Shown here piece after piece: positions 48,098 through 59,840 of a stretch of 64,000 nucleotides of DNA. Position 1 is the first letter of the stretch. Each line of letters begins with the position of its first letter. The notes below the pieces were generated by a model. That model made no database searches. It had not been told where the DNA came from and was given only the letters and a program-made list of their open reading frames with translations. The translations under genes and the position numbers were made by a program. This DNA is from Clavulina sp. PMI_390 (taxonomy: Eukaryota > Basidiomycota > Agaricomycetes > Cantharellales > Hydnaceae), in NCBI GenBank assembly GCA_015039315.1, contig WIDE01000003.1, positions 124,001-188,000 on the forward strand. Direction: 5' to 3'.

Positions 48098-49461
48098 TGG
48101 TGGTGGAAAGGAGGTGACGACTTGGATCGGATCGTTCTATGCGGCAAGTTGGACAGATGGAGGCTATTAGGCGCTTGAGGGGCCTCGCTCGAGTCTATAA
48201 GCGGATGAGATAGATCTAGAGAGGTAGTTTTGCAGAGCACAAAGACAGACTCCGGCAACACAATCAGCAGACTTCAGGGCCCAGGACAGGTTTGAACAAG
48301 TTCGCAGCCAATCATACATCCGGTGTCAACAACACCACATTCATGCACTCTAAGGTCGACGTTTTGGACCATCGATTCGGATTTTCCAACGCAATGGAAA
48401 GAAATATTCCAGGCTTCTGTTACTGATTTCTCTCTGCGAGCACGTCTCACTGCTTCCATGCAGCTGATTGAAATGTCCCTACCACTCTCATTCGTTATCC
48501 CCCCACTGTCAACACCGTGAGCAAAGTGCACGGTCATGGATTGTCGAAAACTTCTTTTTGCTAAAGGCAATTAGCTGCGGCCGCTATAGCCTGGATTCCT
48601 TCGGGGACGCATCGTCTTTGGCGACAATTCCGACCCACATCAACCAGAGTGGAGTGTCCATGACATCATGTCTACCTTGCAAGCAACCACACGAGCACGA
48701 AATCGGCAAGAACCTAGCACATGAGTGTGGCTGAGAGCAGATGCCTAATGAATTGAGAAGCGAGCCTTGCGAAGTCGTTGGAGCGTGCAGTTCAAGGCTG
48801 CACGTTGTAGATGAAGAATTCGTGGAGCAGCCTGTCTGGTGATCCGGACGATCTTATCCGGGATAATCCCTACTTCAGGGACAACGCCGACAAGTGCTTC
48901 AGTTGGATTCCAAAGCCGTAATTCATGTATACCTACCGGTTTGTTGGCGTTTTAGCTGGGCAAAGCTGCGTCTTAGTGGACCCTTTTGTGGGTCCACGGG
49001 GACGCGCTATAGCGAAACCATTCGGCACCAATCGATATTCCACGCGCGCAGGAAAAAAACTGTGGTGTGTGAATCTTCCTTCGACTGTTTCCAACGTGAC
49101 CACCAATGGTGCTTGCTCATCTCAGAGATTATCCATTGCTGGATCTGCTCGTAAACTATACCTGTCACCGGTCCGACCCAAAAGGGATGGTCCCATTATT
49201 CAGGTCGACGAATAAGTCAGGTCTGCCCGTATACTGGGGCCTCTCTCGCTCAATAAGCCGTCACTGCGGGCCTCGAGTGTTACATTAGGAGGGCATACCA
49301 GCCGCCCCGAACCGTGGAACGTCACCCCGTAGCTTTATTGTTCGCTAACAAATGCTGGGAGAGGCACGGCTGTGAATTTACCTCTGGCACGTTGACGATT
49401 GGGTCATGAGGCGAGTATTCCATTGGTCTGTGGCGGAGGCGGGCTCGCGAAAATGTACTCT
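48098..49461. other. Gene-poor interval
   Basis: The left end holds the dioxygenase promoter. The plus-strand frame at 48925-49215 (96 codons, ATG start) is unlike any family I know and has no exon context. The remainder is unassigned. Confidence 0.45.
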
Positions 49462-49531
49462 NNNNNNNNNNNNNNNNNNNNNNNNNNNNNNNNNNNNNNN
49501 NNNNNNNNNNNNNNNNNNNNNNNNNNNNNNN
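49462..49531. other. Assembly gap, 70 N
   Basis: Unknown bases directly abutting the left arm of the inverted repeat. The repeat may extend under it. Confidence 1.
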
Positions 49532-49924
49532 CTTTAGAGAAGTGACTGGGTAGACGATCTATCGCACTAGCGGAATTCCCGAGGATCACGTGCTACTGTC
49601 GCGAAACACGAACAATTTCATCAACTGGACAACCATGGATATCATTATGGCACATATAGCGTCTCATAAGTACACCTCAAATATATTGTGTGATTCGCAG
49701 CATATATAGTGCATTTTCCGTCATATATAATTATTTTTTCTTGTACATATATATCGGATAGGCCAATTATAGGCGCCTCCGTGAGGATTCCACTAGCGTG
49801 TATGCTGCCAGAATGGGCCTGCTCGCTGCCCATTCATTTAGCGCAGGGTCCACTACATTGGATCCCTTGGTTCTCACGGTCTCGTCGCTGTGGTTCACGG
49901 CGCAAATCACTGCAGGTCGCGTCC
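49532..49924 (+). repeat. Left arm of a 393-nt perfect inverted repeat
   Basis: The sequence from CTTTAGAGAAGTGACTGGG to CACTGCAGGTCGCGTCC is the exact reverse complement of 50305-50697 at every base I compared. It contains AT-rich tatata blocks (49680-49760) and a CACGTG (49587-49592). It carries no domain-bearing frame. Confidence 0.9.
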
Positions 49925-50304
49925 AAATGACCAAGCACTGGGATTGCTTACCCTTGGCCTCGAAGTATCAACCCCATTCTTTGCACCCAAGGCAGCAGTA
50001 CTCCCTCATAAAACCAAAATATGATACTTCCGTGTATGTAGGGTACAATGTTATGTCATGAGAATGGAAAATGTAGGCATAGCTCCTGAGACAAGCTGGA
50101 GTGCGCCTGTCAGGATGGAGACCTCATGTAAATCTGGCTGGGCTGGGATGACATGGGGGAGAGGAGAATAAGTGGACAAGATCGGAAACAATGCAACACC
50201 CGCCAAAAAATTCACGGGCTGTACTATTGAGCAAAAGGCTGCAGAAACCCAATAATTGAGGAATTGAAGACCAGACAACAACAACTACAGCGCATGGTCA
50301 TTCA
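49925..50304. other. 380-nt loop between inverted-repeat arms
   Basis: Unique sequence without a convincing coding frame. A ggtcatt remnant at both edges shows that the symmetry fades over a few bases and does not stop at a clean target-site duplication. Confidence 0.7.
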
Positions 50305-50697
50305 GGACGCGACCTGCAGTGATTTGCGCCGTGAACCACAGCGACGAGACCGTGAGAACCAAGGGATCCAATGTAGTGGACCCTGCGCTAAATGAATGGG
50401 CAGCGAGCAGGCCCATTCTGGCAGCATACACGCTAGTGGAATCCTCACGGAGGCGCCTATAATTGGCCTATCCGATATATATGTACAAGAAAAAATAATT
50501 ATATATGACGGAAAATGCACTATATATGCTGCGAATCACACAATATATTTGAGGTGTACTTATGAGACGCTATATGTGCCATAATGATATCCATGGTTGT
50601 CCAGTTGATGAAATTGTTCGTGTTTCGCGACAGTAGCACGTGATCCTCGGGAATTCCGCTAGTGCGATAGATCGTCTACCCAGTCACTTCTCTAAAG
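50305..50697 (-). repeat. Right arm of the 393-nt inverted repeat
   Basis: Reverse complement of 49532-49924. It ends with CCCAGTCACTTCTCTAAAG, which pairs with the first bases after the N gap. Identity appears complete over the full arm, so the copies are either very young or an assembly product. Confidence 0.9.
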
Positions 50698-51289
50698 CCT
50701 GAAAAAGGCAGCGAACTACGTGGGCTATTTTGGTCTCGAAACAATCGTACAAACAACACCTGTTGCTTCACGTGTCGTACCAAGGCCGGCCCGGCTTCCT
50801 TCATGCCCGACGATGATCTCAGAATCAGGCGAAGCGGGTGGTAAGCTTCATAGACATATTTTCATTTCCAATACTGACCTGCGAATAGACATTTTCAGCG
50901 CGTAGAAACACAGTCATAGTAATCTTATCATGACTTCCTGCAGTTTCTCCACGGTGGTCGCCGACGTCATTCGTGCAATCGACGCTCCCGAATGAGTCTT
51001 CTTTAATCGTACAGGCTTCTCTGGTCATGCCTGTCGTACTTATTGAAGAATAGGGTCTTTTCGGCTGCTTTCAAGGCGCTGGCGAGCACTTAGCTCCAAC
51101 GATGACGCATGGTTTGGAGCTGGCTACTATCGACAATGACTTGCACTCCTTGGCACTAATATTGATGATTACGGAACGCAAGCGCCTAGATCTCTATATC
51201 ATCTGGCCTTTGCATATACCCCCGCGCGGTCGTGTAAACATTCCCTCCCCGCAAGTAGTAGTTTCTTGGCTCGTGCCTGTTCGCACAAT
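50698..51289. other. Intergenic region
   Basis: Between the inverted repeat and the small gene at 51290. Only short frames; no recognised signal. Confidence 0.5.
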
Positions 51290-51842
51290 ATGTCCATCAC
51301 TAGTGGTTCTACCCCTTCATCCTCACCACCATCGTCCCCGTCCGCCCCCGAATCACTGTCCCCCTCCATGCCCAACATGACGTTCGCAGATTCCTCCTCG
51401 TCCTCTTCATCCTCCTCAGCCGCCTCAACAATCTCCGAATCCTACTCAACATCCGTCTTCATATCCGAGCCAGGGACGCCAACGTCCCCCGCTGCAGTCG
51501 ACCAATACATCGTCCCTTCCAACGCGCCTGCTGAACTCAACCTGCTAATCAACCCAGAGGCGAGCGAGGAGGAAAAGTTGATCACGTACTCCCAGGCGGT
51601 GTACGAATACACGAGACAGTATGTCGTGATTTCCCCCCTTGACCTCGACCTCGCGGTCCACGGCAAGTAACTGATGGTTGCCGGACATTTTTAGGTTGTG
51701 GATTGAGTCACGACGACAGGCGGAGTTCGCACTTGCCCGCCAGAAGCAGCGCGAACGCGAACGCTCTGTCCAGCACTATCTCTCCCCTGCCGTGAATTTC
51801 CGTCAGCACATGTCTCAAGGCCCAGGCTTCTCTCACGCATGA
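51290..51842 (+). CDS. Small hypothetical protein, 158 residues
   Basis: Two exons, 51290-51618 and 51695-51842, join through a GTATGT...TTAG intron to exactly 159 codons. The N-terminal half is Ser/Pro-rich and disordered (SSSPPSSPSAP, a run of serines). It is followed by NLLINPEASEEEKLITYSQA and VYEYTRQ-LWIESRRQAEFAL, then an Arg/Gln-rich helix (RQKQRERERSVQHY) and SPAVNFRQHMSQGPGF. No membrane or enzyme motif. The amphipathic helical C-terminus could mediate protein contact. I do not recognise it. Codon use and a clean splice support a real gene. Confidence 0.6.
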
Positions 51843-53449
51843 GCTGCATATGCTGTGGCGTCACCATAGAGAACGATGGCGCCCGAGCCGATGTTGGCCT
51901 CATCCCAGCGATCTCTTCTTCTTTCTGTCTAGCTTTCCTTTGCATGTGAGTAACAAAGCTCTTCTCTTCCCCCAACTTCAAATTGGGCAGCTCAGCTGCG
52001 CGAGCGGACCGGGTCTATCCAAGATTTACTTGCCAGCGAACAATTCAGCTGGCGAGCAAAGGCTAGACCGGATCCACCGATCGAGTAGCATCACGCTGAC
52101 GTTTATCTGCTTCTGAACTCGTCAGGCTCAGCCTTTCTCAGCCCAACTAAAAGGAGATAACATATACATACAGGCGCTCATTTCCTCCCGACCTTCTCCA
52201 TCTTCCCATATCTGAATCTTCGATGCAGGTCGTGCCTTAGTCCGATGGGCCCTATGACATCATGCTGCACCATCGGGCCCTTCTCTTTCTTCCACTCGCG
52301 CCCGATCTCTGAATGCGCCATGCAATCGGGATCATTTCCAGTTGATTCACCAATTATGGCCCCGCGTAGCACTTGCGCTTAATTCGCTATCACCTCCACA
52401 CAAACCCACCATCCTCCATTATTTTACCGCCTGGTCTTCCATCTTCTCTGATTCCTGCTGCGTATAGTCTGTCTGCCTCCATGCACTCCACCTCTTTCGG
52501 GTTACGAGATTTGATCTCCACGATCGTGTATTACCATTTTCTTCATTTCATGCAGCGTTCATTACAGCTAGATCCCATCTGCCCATCATTGATTCACAAT
52601 TAGCCCGTCAACAAGTAGTGAACAAGGAAAATCATAAATATTTGGCTCGATGGTGCGGCTGGTGGCTCTAAGTTCATTTGCGCAATTGAGAACGAGGGCA
52701 ATCCAATGCCTTATTGGTTCGCATGCCGTTCCCAATTCCATGCGTACAATTGCTAACGTCACTCACCCACATACAAAAGCTCCTGTGTTAATCGTATGGG
52801 AATGAGAACAGCCTGAGTGATCTGGGACGCAGGGGCAGGGCCTCGATGTTCATTTCTCTTTTGGATTCATCCTCGATCCCTTGCCTGTTGGGCCCGAGCC
52901 AGCGCGTCATCCGCACCGTGCGGCTTTTGTTTCGCAGCTCGATCGTTCAGGGAGTGGGGATTCCCACGACTGGGCGTATGCGGTCCAACAGCAGGGCCTG
53001 CGGGTCGCCCCGAGATGGTGAGACCATGAGTTCAGAGTGCCTCCACCATCAGTAACATGACATTATCAAAGCATGCCAGATAGACGGTACGAGAAGCAGG
53101 GTCAGAGCTACGAGTACTCTTCGAAGCGATGAGTGCACAAGATTGATGGTGCAAGTCTCACACTCCTTCGATTGAGGGCGCGCTCATCACGAAGGGTATG
53201 ACAACGGGGTCACGTTCTGGTGGCTCGATCGACTATGGGGCGCCCCGAGGGCTTTTTCTGATGGAGGCTAGGCGCGTGGGGTAGCTTGACCCTTTCAGAC
53301 AGCGGCGGAGCAAATACAGCATGTGGCCTTGGAGTAGCTTGGGGGAGCAATAAAGCAGCTAGTAGCGCCGAGTCAAATTCTAGTCTTTCCAACGAGGGCT
53401 CATCAAAGCAAGGAGGGGTTGCTGAATGGCCATATCGATGGTTGTGCTC

Positions 53450-53562
53450 CTAGTCATGGTCATGGCCGTCCTCGTGCTTGTGCTCGTGGTCAGTGGCGAT
53501 TTCCTGAATCGTGACAGGTATACAACCTCCGAAATGACCCACAAAATAATATGTGGAATAAC
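53450..53562 (-). pseudogene. Orphan terminal exon with His-rich tail
   Basis: After a cag acceptor at about 53563 the frame reads YSTYYFVGHFGGCIPVTIQ, then EIATDHEHKHEDGHDHD and a stop. The His/Asp tail resembles metal-binding C-termini. No upstream exon could be joined with confidence (a GYRPRILVEIPC piece near 53650-53690 is a candidate). It may be the end of an unresolved gene or a relic. Confidence 0.3.
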
Positions 53563-53955
53563 CTGCGCCTAGTTAGTTGCCAATTTGGCATCAATGCTTG
53601 CCAAGGTGAATCGGTAGCTCGAGAGCTTTGGGGAATACTCGGGGTTAGCACGCAAGGAATTTCAACAAGGATTCGAGGGCGGTAACCCATCTTATGTGCA
53701 ATTAGGCTGGGCTATTATGAATGGCGATCTTGAGGATTGATGAACTATGGGCTATGAAATGCACATGACATTGACGAAAGACGGCCAGGATATTGATGAC
53801 TTTCTGTCACACTGGCTTCGGACATGACTCATTGGCGGCTCAATGCTCGTGGAACTGAGGTGAACGCCGGAGGACAGCGCGCTGGGATTCAGGGATCTCC
53901 GAGACGAGCAGGAATAAATCGCCGAGGTCCACCACCCCCCGGAGATATAGGATAC

Positions 53956-54300
53956 CTAGTGTGCCCAAGTCATTGACGGACGAGATGATGCCGCAGCATC
54001 AGGATCGCTGGTTGGCACAGAGCCATCCTCCTCACTGACACTGATGACACGAGGCATACACGCAAGTGGGTAGATAGTAAAGTTCGGCAGGATCTCAGGT
54101 AATCTTTCAGTATCTTGAAAAGAATCGTTGTTGGCGAGTGCAAGTAACAAACGCTCTTGGTGGGATCTCTCATTGTGAACCCTTCATAGGGGTCGTATTC
54201 GAATAGCCCATCCTTAAATTTGTCCCCTCTACACTCTCTGGTGGTTGAGATGCAGCGCAAGCAGTCGCTGCAGACTGAGTGTGAATAGGGGCAGGATCAG
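53956..54300 (-). pseudogene. Possible relic of a Zn2Cys6-type gene
   Basis: One frame gives CSDCLRCISTTRECRGDKF, with a CxxC-x6-C spacing like the second half of a fungal zinc cluster, followed by GLFEYDPYEGFTMRDPTK. A second frame continues with LLLALANNDSFQDTERLPEI and LPNFTIYPLACMPRVISVSE. The two frames do not join cleanly, and the first half of the cluster is absent. A decayed transcription-factor gene is possible, but the evidence is weak. Confidence 0.25.
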
Positions 54301-54573
54301 TGAGAGTTCGGCATCTCAACTCGCTGGATGTGACCAATCGCAAAGGGGTAATTATTGTTAGAAAATGCCAAAACATCCCTCAAGCTTCGCGCAAGACATC
54401 CTATGCAACAAAAGCGAGTAGATTGCTCAGAGAGGCGTGCCAGGACGGGGTGAAATGTATGACGACGTCTGTATTATCTCAGCGTTGGGGGTAGCGCCGA
54501 GCGTGGGACCTAAATTTTGGGCAAAGCCAACGCGAAAAGCAGATTTCCACCCTCACCACCTCCGTCACCAGCA

Positions 54574-56026
54574 ATGAGCTCAACACAAACCCCGGCACCC
54601 AGCACCTACAAGGGCCTTTACACCGCCCAGTACCCCATCGCCTCCGTCTCGGAGAAGGTGGAGGCTGCCGTCAAGCCCTCACCAAAGGGGGCTGACCTTT
54701 ACGCTCGTTTCGCCATTGCTGGTGCCGTCTGCTGCAGCGTCACCCATGGCGCCCTTACCCCCGTTGATGTCGTCAAGACTCGCATTCAGCTCGAGCCTGA
54801 GGTTTACAACAGGGTTAGTCCCACATTTCCTCGCTTTCTTGGAATTTTTCTGGCCTGTGGCCGGACCGGAAGCACGTTCGTAGAGCTGACAGCGCACAAC
54901 TTTTTTTTCGCGTTCTACTCGCTCTTGTCCCATGACTCGTATATGCTACTAGGGAATGATCACTGCCTTCAGGCAAGTGATTGGCAAGGAGGGTGCTGGT
55001 GCCCTCCTCACCGGTCTTGGACCCACCGTTGTTGGCTACGCCCTGCAGGGTGCCTTCAAATTCGGTGGTTACGAGTTCTGGAAGAAGCAGGCTGTTGACT
55101 ACGTCGGCTTCGAGAACGCACAAAACAACCGCCAGCTCATCTACCTCGGGTCATCCGCCATCGCCGAGTTCTTCGCCGACGTTGCTCTCTGCCCTCTTGA
55201 GGCTACCCGTATCCGTCTCGTCTCCCAGCCTGAGTTCGCCAATGGGTTAATGCCTGCATTCGCCCGCCTCCTCCGCGAGGAGGGTGTTGGTGCGTTCTAC
55301 GCTGGGTGAGTCTCTTTTGCGTGCCGTGCCGACAGCTCGTCATTTCCGGCTAATATACCTCGACATCCAGCTTCGGACCCATCCTGTTCAAGCAAGTGCC
55401 ATACACCATGGCCAAGTTCGGTGTCTACGAAGTTGCCATCGTAAGTGTGTTCTCTACAGCTTGACCGGGCTGTGCCTATGACGGTAAACAATCGCTCACA
55501 AAATGGATATTTTACAGGAAAACTTGGTCGCTGCCTACGGCAAGCCCAAGGCTTCGCTCACCCCTGGCGAGACCTCCACCCTCAACCTGTCTGCCGGTCT
55601 CATCGCCGGTTTCGCCGCCGCCATCATCTCCCAGCCTGCCGATACCCTCCTCTCCAAGATCAACAAGACCAAGGCTCTCCCCGGCGAGACCACAACTGGC
55701 CGTTTGATCAAGATGAGCGGTCAGCTCGGCGTTGGTGGCCTCTTCACTGGTCTCGGTGCTCGGTGCGTGCCAAGTTTCCTTGCATCCGTCCTTTTTCATT
55801 CGTTGCCGAGAATCATTGGACTGATTTGCCCGCTTCTTCGAATCCCGCAGTCTGTTCATGGTTGGTACCCTCACCGCTGGTCAATGTGAGTATCCCTTCG
55901 CACTCTGGCGTAGTTTGCGTCATATGTATATTGACTCCTTTCCTCGTAGTCGCCATCTTCGGCGAGATCAAGCGTCAACTCGGTGCCACGGGGGGTGTCG
56001 AGATTGCCAAGATCCAGACTGCATAG
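54574..56026 (+). CDS. MIR1: Mitochondrial phosphate carrier
   Basis: SLC25-family carrier that brings phosphate with protons into the matrix for ATP synthesis. Six exons (54574-54813, 54953-55305, 55371-55440, 55518-55762, 55851-55885, 55950-56026) give 339 residues, slightly longer than yeast Mir1. Three repeats each carry the carrier signature: [30 protein letters not shown] and [15 protein letters not shown]. Between them lie [51 protein letters not shown] and [20 protein letters not shown]. The GAFKFGGYE block is typical of phosphate carriers. Codon use is strongly biased to C-ending codons (GCC, ATC, AAG), unlike the neighbours, as expected of a highly expressed gene. No sign of damage. 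Confidence 0.95.
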
Positions 56027-56562
56027 ATTCTTTCGCACTATTATCATCCTACACTTACCTTGTTCTTTGCATATTCCCTCATGTTTGGAGTTATCTATGT
56101 GTTATATCCTCAATAGATTTCTCTGCTCGCTCTCTCCCTCTGTCTCATCTGACCTGTTACCTTGGCCGTTGTGTGAGGAACATATATCGGATATCTTGAT
56201 TGGGAGTGTATCTCGAAGCATGGAGTTGCTCCAGTGGCCGGGGTCAGACGGAGGTACAGCTACTCGATACCAGTGATGATGTGACCTTGGCCAGAAGACA
56301 ACAGTCTCAGGACATTTTCAAACTCTTTGAGGCATGCAACGCTATGGATCCAGAATCGTAGGACATTATGGTGCGTTATACTTGGGCTACGCTCTGATAC
56401 CAGAATGGTGATATATTTACAACAGTTTTTAGCTCAACTGGCCAAACACGCTCATTTTCATTTCGTCGCTTGTGTACCCGTCCAAGATGGAGACAGTGTG
56501 GATCCGGATAATGCCTAAAACATTATCCCGACAACACGTATGGGGATTGGGTTCCGTTTGGA

Positions 56563-57841
56563 CTAAGCGAACCAAGCAACTACGAGTAAGTATGCGCTCG
56601 ACGCAAGGATTGACATGAGCCAGCCTACCTCGTCATCTGCACCTCTCTTGGCCAGCTCATCGGCCTTTTGGTTCCACTGGCGAGGGATTCTCCAGAAGAG
56701 AACATCGATATCCACCGATTTGGCACTGTCAATTTCCCGTTTGAGCACCTCCCACAAATCTCGATTCTTCACTGGAGTTCCTCTGTTGGTTTTCCAACCG
56801 CGTTCGATCCAGCGATCGAGACGCCCACAGACGCCTTCAACGACATACTCGCTATCTGTAGCGATAACGAATCGGTCGACGCCTCCAGACTCCCAGACGC
56901 GAGCTTGAAGGAAGATGATAACAGCTCGTAGCTCTGCTCGGTTGCTAGTCTGCTCTGGACCTCCCAAAGTGCCTTCCAGCGCCCCATATAGACCATGGTC
57001 GTTTGCATTGTACGACACCCCATAGCCGGCACGACGTTTTCCGGCGACACCTTGGTCAAGACAGGCTCCATCAGTAAAGGCTAGGATGGTCTGATCATCT
57101 TCACGATGGAAATACCGCTGAAACCGATTTAGACTTCGATCTGGTTGGTCATGAAAAAGTTCAAGGGGCTTGCTTCCGGTGGAGGGGGGAATGAAGCGGT
57201 GCGGGTCATTAGCGTGAAACATAACGGGACGAGGGCCGTGCATCCTTGTTGGAGGTCGCAGCTCGCGAGGTAGGCGGCCGCCACCAAGAGGGCGGAGCAA
57301 CGGATCGGGACTGCTTGGAATCACAGCAGAAGAAGTACTCGCGTTTCTAGATCCAATCACACTGCGGTGAGCGAGAGTTAAATGCCTCAAGACTGAGAAT
57401 GCTAGCACGTACTGGGGATGGGAAGAGCTGGGCACCTCTGGAGCTCTAAGAGAGCTACTATCAACCTGAAACATTTCGAGCACTAAACGAACGAAATCGA
57501 AGCATGTGTTACACCCTTCTCGATCGTGTTCGAGACATTTCACGATATCATCTTTGCCAGACTCGTCTGCGATGTGTTTGACGACTCGGCCAATATCGTA
57601 GAAACAGACTGTCGTACGACGCTGCGGGGGGAGTTAGCTAAAGGCAGGGATACTGAGTGTGAGCAAGGCCCACATAAAGTTCTATATCATCTCTCGTATC
57701 CTCATCAAGCTGCAGCTTCTCGATCGCGTCGTCTACCACAAAGTCGTTGAGTTCACGGTAATCACAACAACATTGATAGCACGTTTCAAGACCATGCTCA
57801 AGGCAAAAACACCAGCTTTTCACAGTGAGCATAGGTTCCAT
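56563..57841 (-). CDS. RNase H-domain protein with N-terminal Cys/His module, paralog A
   Basis: First of three tandem copies. The ATG at 57841 gives MEPMLTVKSWCFCLEHGLET with CYQCCCDYRELND, a CFC-x2-HG-x-E-x-C-x2-C-x2-DYR module, then an acidic helix. A later exon gives a second Cys/His piece (VKCLEHDREGCNTCFDFVRL). The RNase H1-type domain follows a disordered linker: TILAFTDGACLDQGVAGKRR, EQTSNRAELRAVIIFLQ, VIATDSEYVVEGVCGRLDRW, NRDLWEVLKREI and FWRIPRQWNQKADELAKRGA. The four carboxylates (D, E, D, D) are in place, but the usual GH-x-G loop with the helper His is replaced by FWRIPRQWN. Linker exons remain uncertain. It may cleave RNA in RNA-DNA hybrids; the N-terminal module may bind zinc. 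Confidence 0.8.
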
Positions 57842-58181
57842 GATAGGCTAGAGGCACCGAATTTGGAGGGTAAAGTGTTTTCCCGTTAGTTCAAGAGGCC
57901 AAGAGGTGAATGCCGAACCCGCAGGATGCAGGATGCATGACAACTTGCTGAAATAGGTCAAGTCAGGAACGAGCCACGTGATAACTGAAACATCCGCGAC
58001 CGTGCGCCTGGTGGAGTTTGGGCGACACCGACGATGGTCATTATTGTGGGGAAGATATGGAAGTTATTATCAACGCAATGCTACGTAAAGTACTACTCAT
58101 AATCTGATGACGAGGATTGCTCAGCTATTCCACTGACCAAACCCAGCGCTGGTATGTGAATATGCGCTCTTTGGTAAAAAG
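57842..58181. other. Short spacer between RNase H paralogs A and B
   Basis: Holds the paralog A promoter and the paralog B 3' flank. No gene seen. Confidence 0.6.
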
Positions 58182-59283
58182 TTATGATGGACATACCTCG
58201 CCATTTGCACCTTTCTTTGCCAGAGCATCAGCCCGTCGATTCCACTCGCGAGGGATGCGCCAGAAGAGAACATTAATCCCAACTGATTCGACGCTATCAA
58301 TTTCCCGCTTGAGCACCTCCCACAGGCCCCGGTTCATCACTGGGGTCCCTCGACTGGTCCTCCAATCACGTTCAATCCAACGGTCTAGGCGCGTGCAGAC
58401 GCCCTCAACCACATACTCGCTATCCGTGGCAATGACGACCCGGTCAGGCCCCCCAGCCTCCCACACGCGAGATTGAAGGAAGGTAATGACAGCTTGCAGT
58501 TCCGCCCGGTTACTAGTCTGCTCAGGACCTCCTACTGTACCTCCCAGCGGCCCATATATGCCAATTTCGACTGCGCTGTATGCAACACCGTAGCCTGCGC
58601 GACGTCTCCCAGGGGTTCCTTGATCAAGACAGGCTCCATCAGTGAAAACGAGGATAGTTCTGTCATCTCCACGGTGAAAATATCGCCGAGCGGTCCCACT
58701 GCGATCCTGTCGGTCAGAGAAGAGATCGAAGGGTTGACTACCAGCCGGTGGGATAAAGCGGTGTCGATCATTGACGTTGAACATGAGAGGGCGTGGTTCG
58801 GGCATGCCTTCCGAAGTACCGGAGTCTTCCGAAGTACTGGAGTCTTCCGAAGTACTGGAGTCTTCTGAAGTACTGGTGTCTTCCTGAGCTTCCAGAGAGC
58901 TGATGTCAATCCCAAATGGTTTGAGCACCAAACGAACAAAGTCAAGGCAAGTGTGGCAGCCTAATCGTTCGTGTTCAAAACACTCGACTACCTGAGGTCG
59001 ATTGGACCAGGAGACAGATCTAGGGGCGACAATTTTGCCGAGGTTGGATAAGCGGATCGGTTTGCGGTCCTGGGCTAGGCATGAGCTAGGAGGAGAGACA
59101 TCCATTTCGAGCAAGGCTCACACGAAGGTCTACCTTATCTCTCATCTTGGGTCTCAGCTCCAACTCGTCGAGCTTCTCTTTGACCAATTTATTGTTGCGC
59201 CTTCGATAGTCGCGTTCGCAACTACGACACTTCTCACGCCCGTGCTCAGAGCAAAAGCGCCATTCGTTAACAGACAGCGGCAT
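58182..59283 (-). CDS. RNase H-domain protein with N-terminal Cys/His module, paralog B
   Basis: The ATG at 59283 gives MPLSVNEWRFCSEHGREKCR with SCERDYRRRNN, the same module as in A and C, then LDELELRPKMRDKVDLRVSL before an intron. The next exon has VVECFEHERLGCHTCLDFVR and VLKPFGIDISSLEAQ, then a TSEDSS-type repeat encoded by an 18-nt minisatellite. RNase H domain: TILVFTDGACLDQGTPGRRR, EQTSNRAELQAVITFLQSRV, VIATDSEYVVEGVCTRLDRW, NRGLWEVLKREIDSVESVG and FWRIPREWNRRADALAKKGA. All four acidic catalytic positions are kept; the helper His loop is again absent. Most diverged of the three in its linker and N-terminal module. Function as for paralog A. Confidence 0.8.
58808..58879. repeat. 18-nt tandem repeat, four copies, inside RNase H paralog B
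   Basis: Unit CTTCCGAAGTACTGGAGT repeated four times with three substitutions (58808, 58826, 58844, 58862). In frame it encodes a Thr-Ser-Glu-Asp-Ser-Ser-like repeat in the linker. The length is a multiple of three, so copy-number change would not break the protein. Confidence 0.85.
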
Positions 59284-59840
59284 GCGTTCCTTGATTAGTT
59301 GTGGAGCTGTGTGTAAACTATATGCTCAAGGGTAATTCGCTGTATTATGGCTGGACATCAACTTGCCTTATCTCCAGAATGATCCAAATGCGCAAAGTCA
59401 CCTTGTAGCAGAGTAAAGAGGCGGTGGTGGTGTCTCAGTCACGGCCTCCTTGGCACAAAGATTGTGCTGAGGCACGTGACAGCGACACGTTCCCTGAGGC
59501 CAAGCCAACTGGCAGTCAGCATTTTTGTCCATAGATTGTAGTAGCAAAATCCGGGGGTCCAGATCAAACGGATAAGCGATACAAACTAATCAACTAGGTG
59601 GAAGAGACTCTATGCTGGTACTAGTGAATAGTGATCGATTTTTGGCTGACTGGGAACTGGACATGGACAATGGGGAACATGCAAGTCATATGAAGATGTC
59701 GTGTTTATGACGTTGAGGAAAGATAAGCCGGATAAATTCTAAAACATTATTCCATGAATGATGTAAGGAGTCTCGGTTCGATTCGCCTGGATAGCAGCGT
59801 CGCAATAAGTCAAGATGGGCTCGCCAGGAACATGATGCTT
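59284..59840. other. Spacer between RNase H paralogs B and C
   Basis: Contains the paralog B promoter and the paralog C 3' flank. No gene seen. Confidence 0.6.

Larger units (their letters stand above)
51843..54573. other. Gene-poor interval with coding scraps
   Basis: No complete gene seen over 2.7 kb. Two minus-strand pieces look coding-like and are listed separately (53450-53562 and 53956-54300). The rest holds short frames, and the right end holds the phosphate-carrier promoter. Confidence 0.5.

Noticed and set aside
48925..49215. 96-codon plus-strand frame with an ATG start
   Set aside because: No recognised motif, no exon context and no relation to neighbours; likely chance.
49645..49930. 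Short frames of 62-73 codons present in both inverted-repeat arms
   Set aside because: They occur twice only because the DNA is duplicated and inverted; the peptides have no domain-like features.
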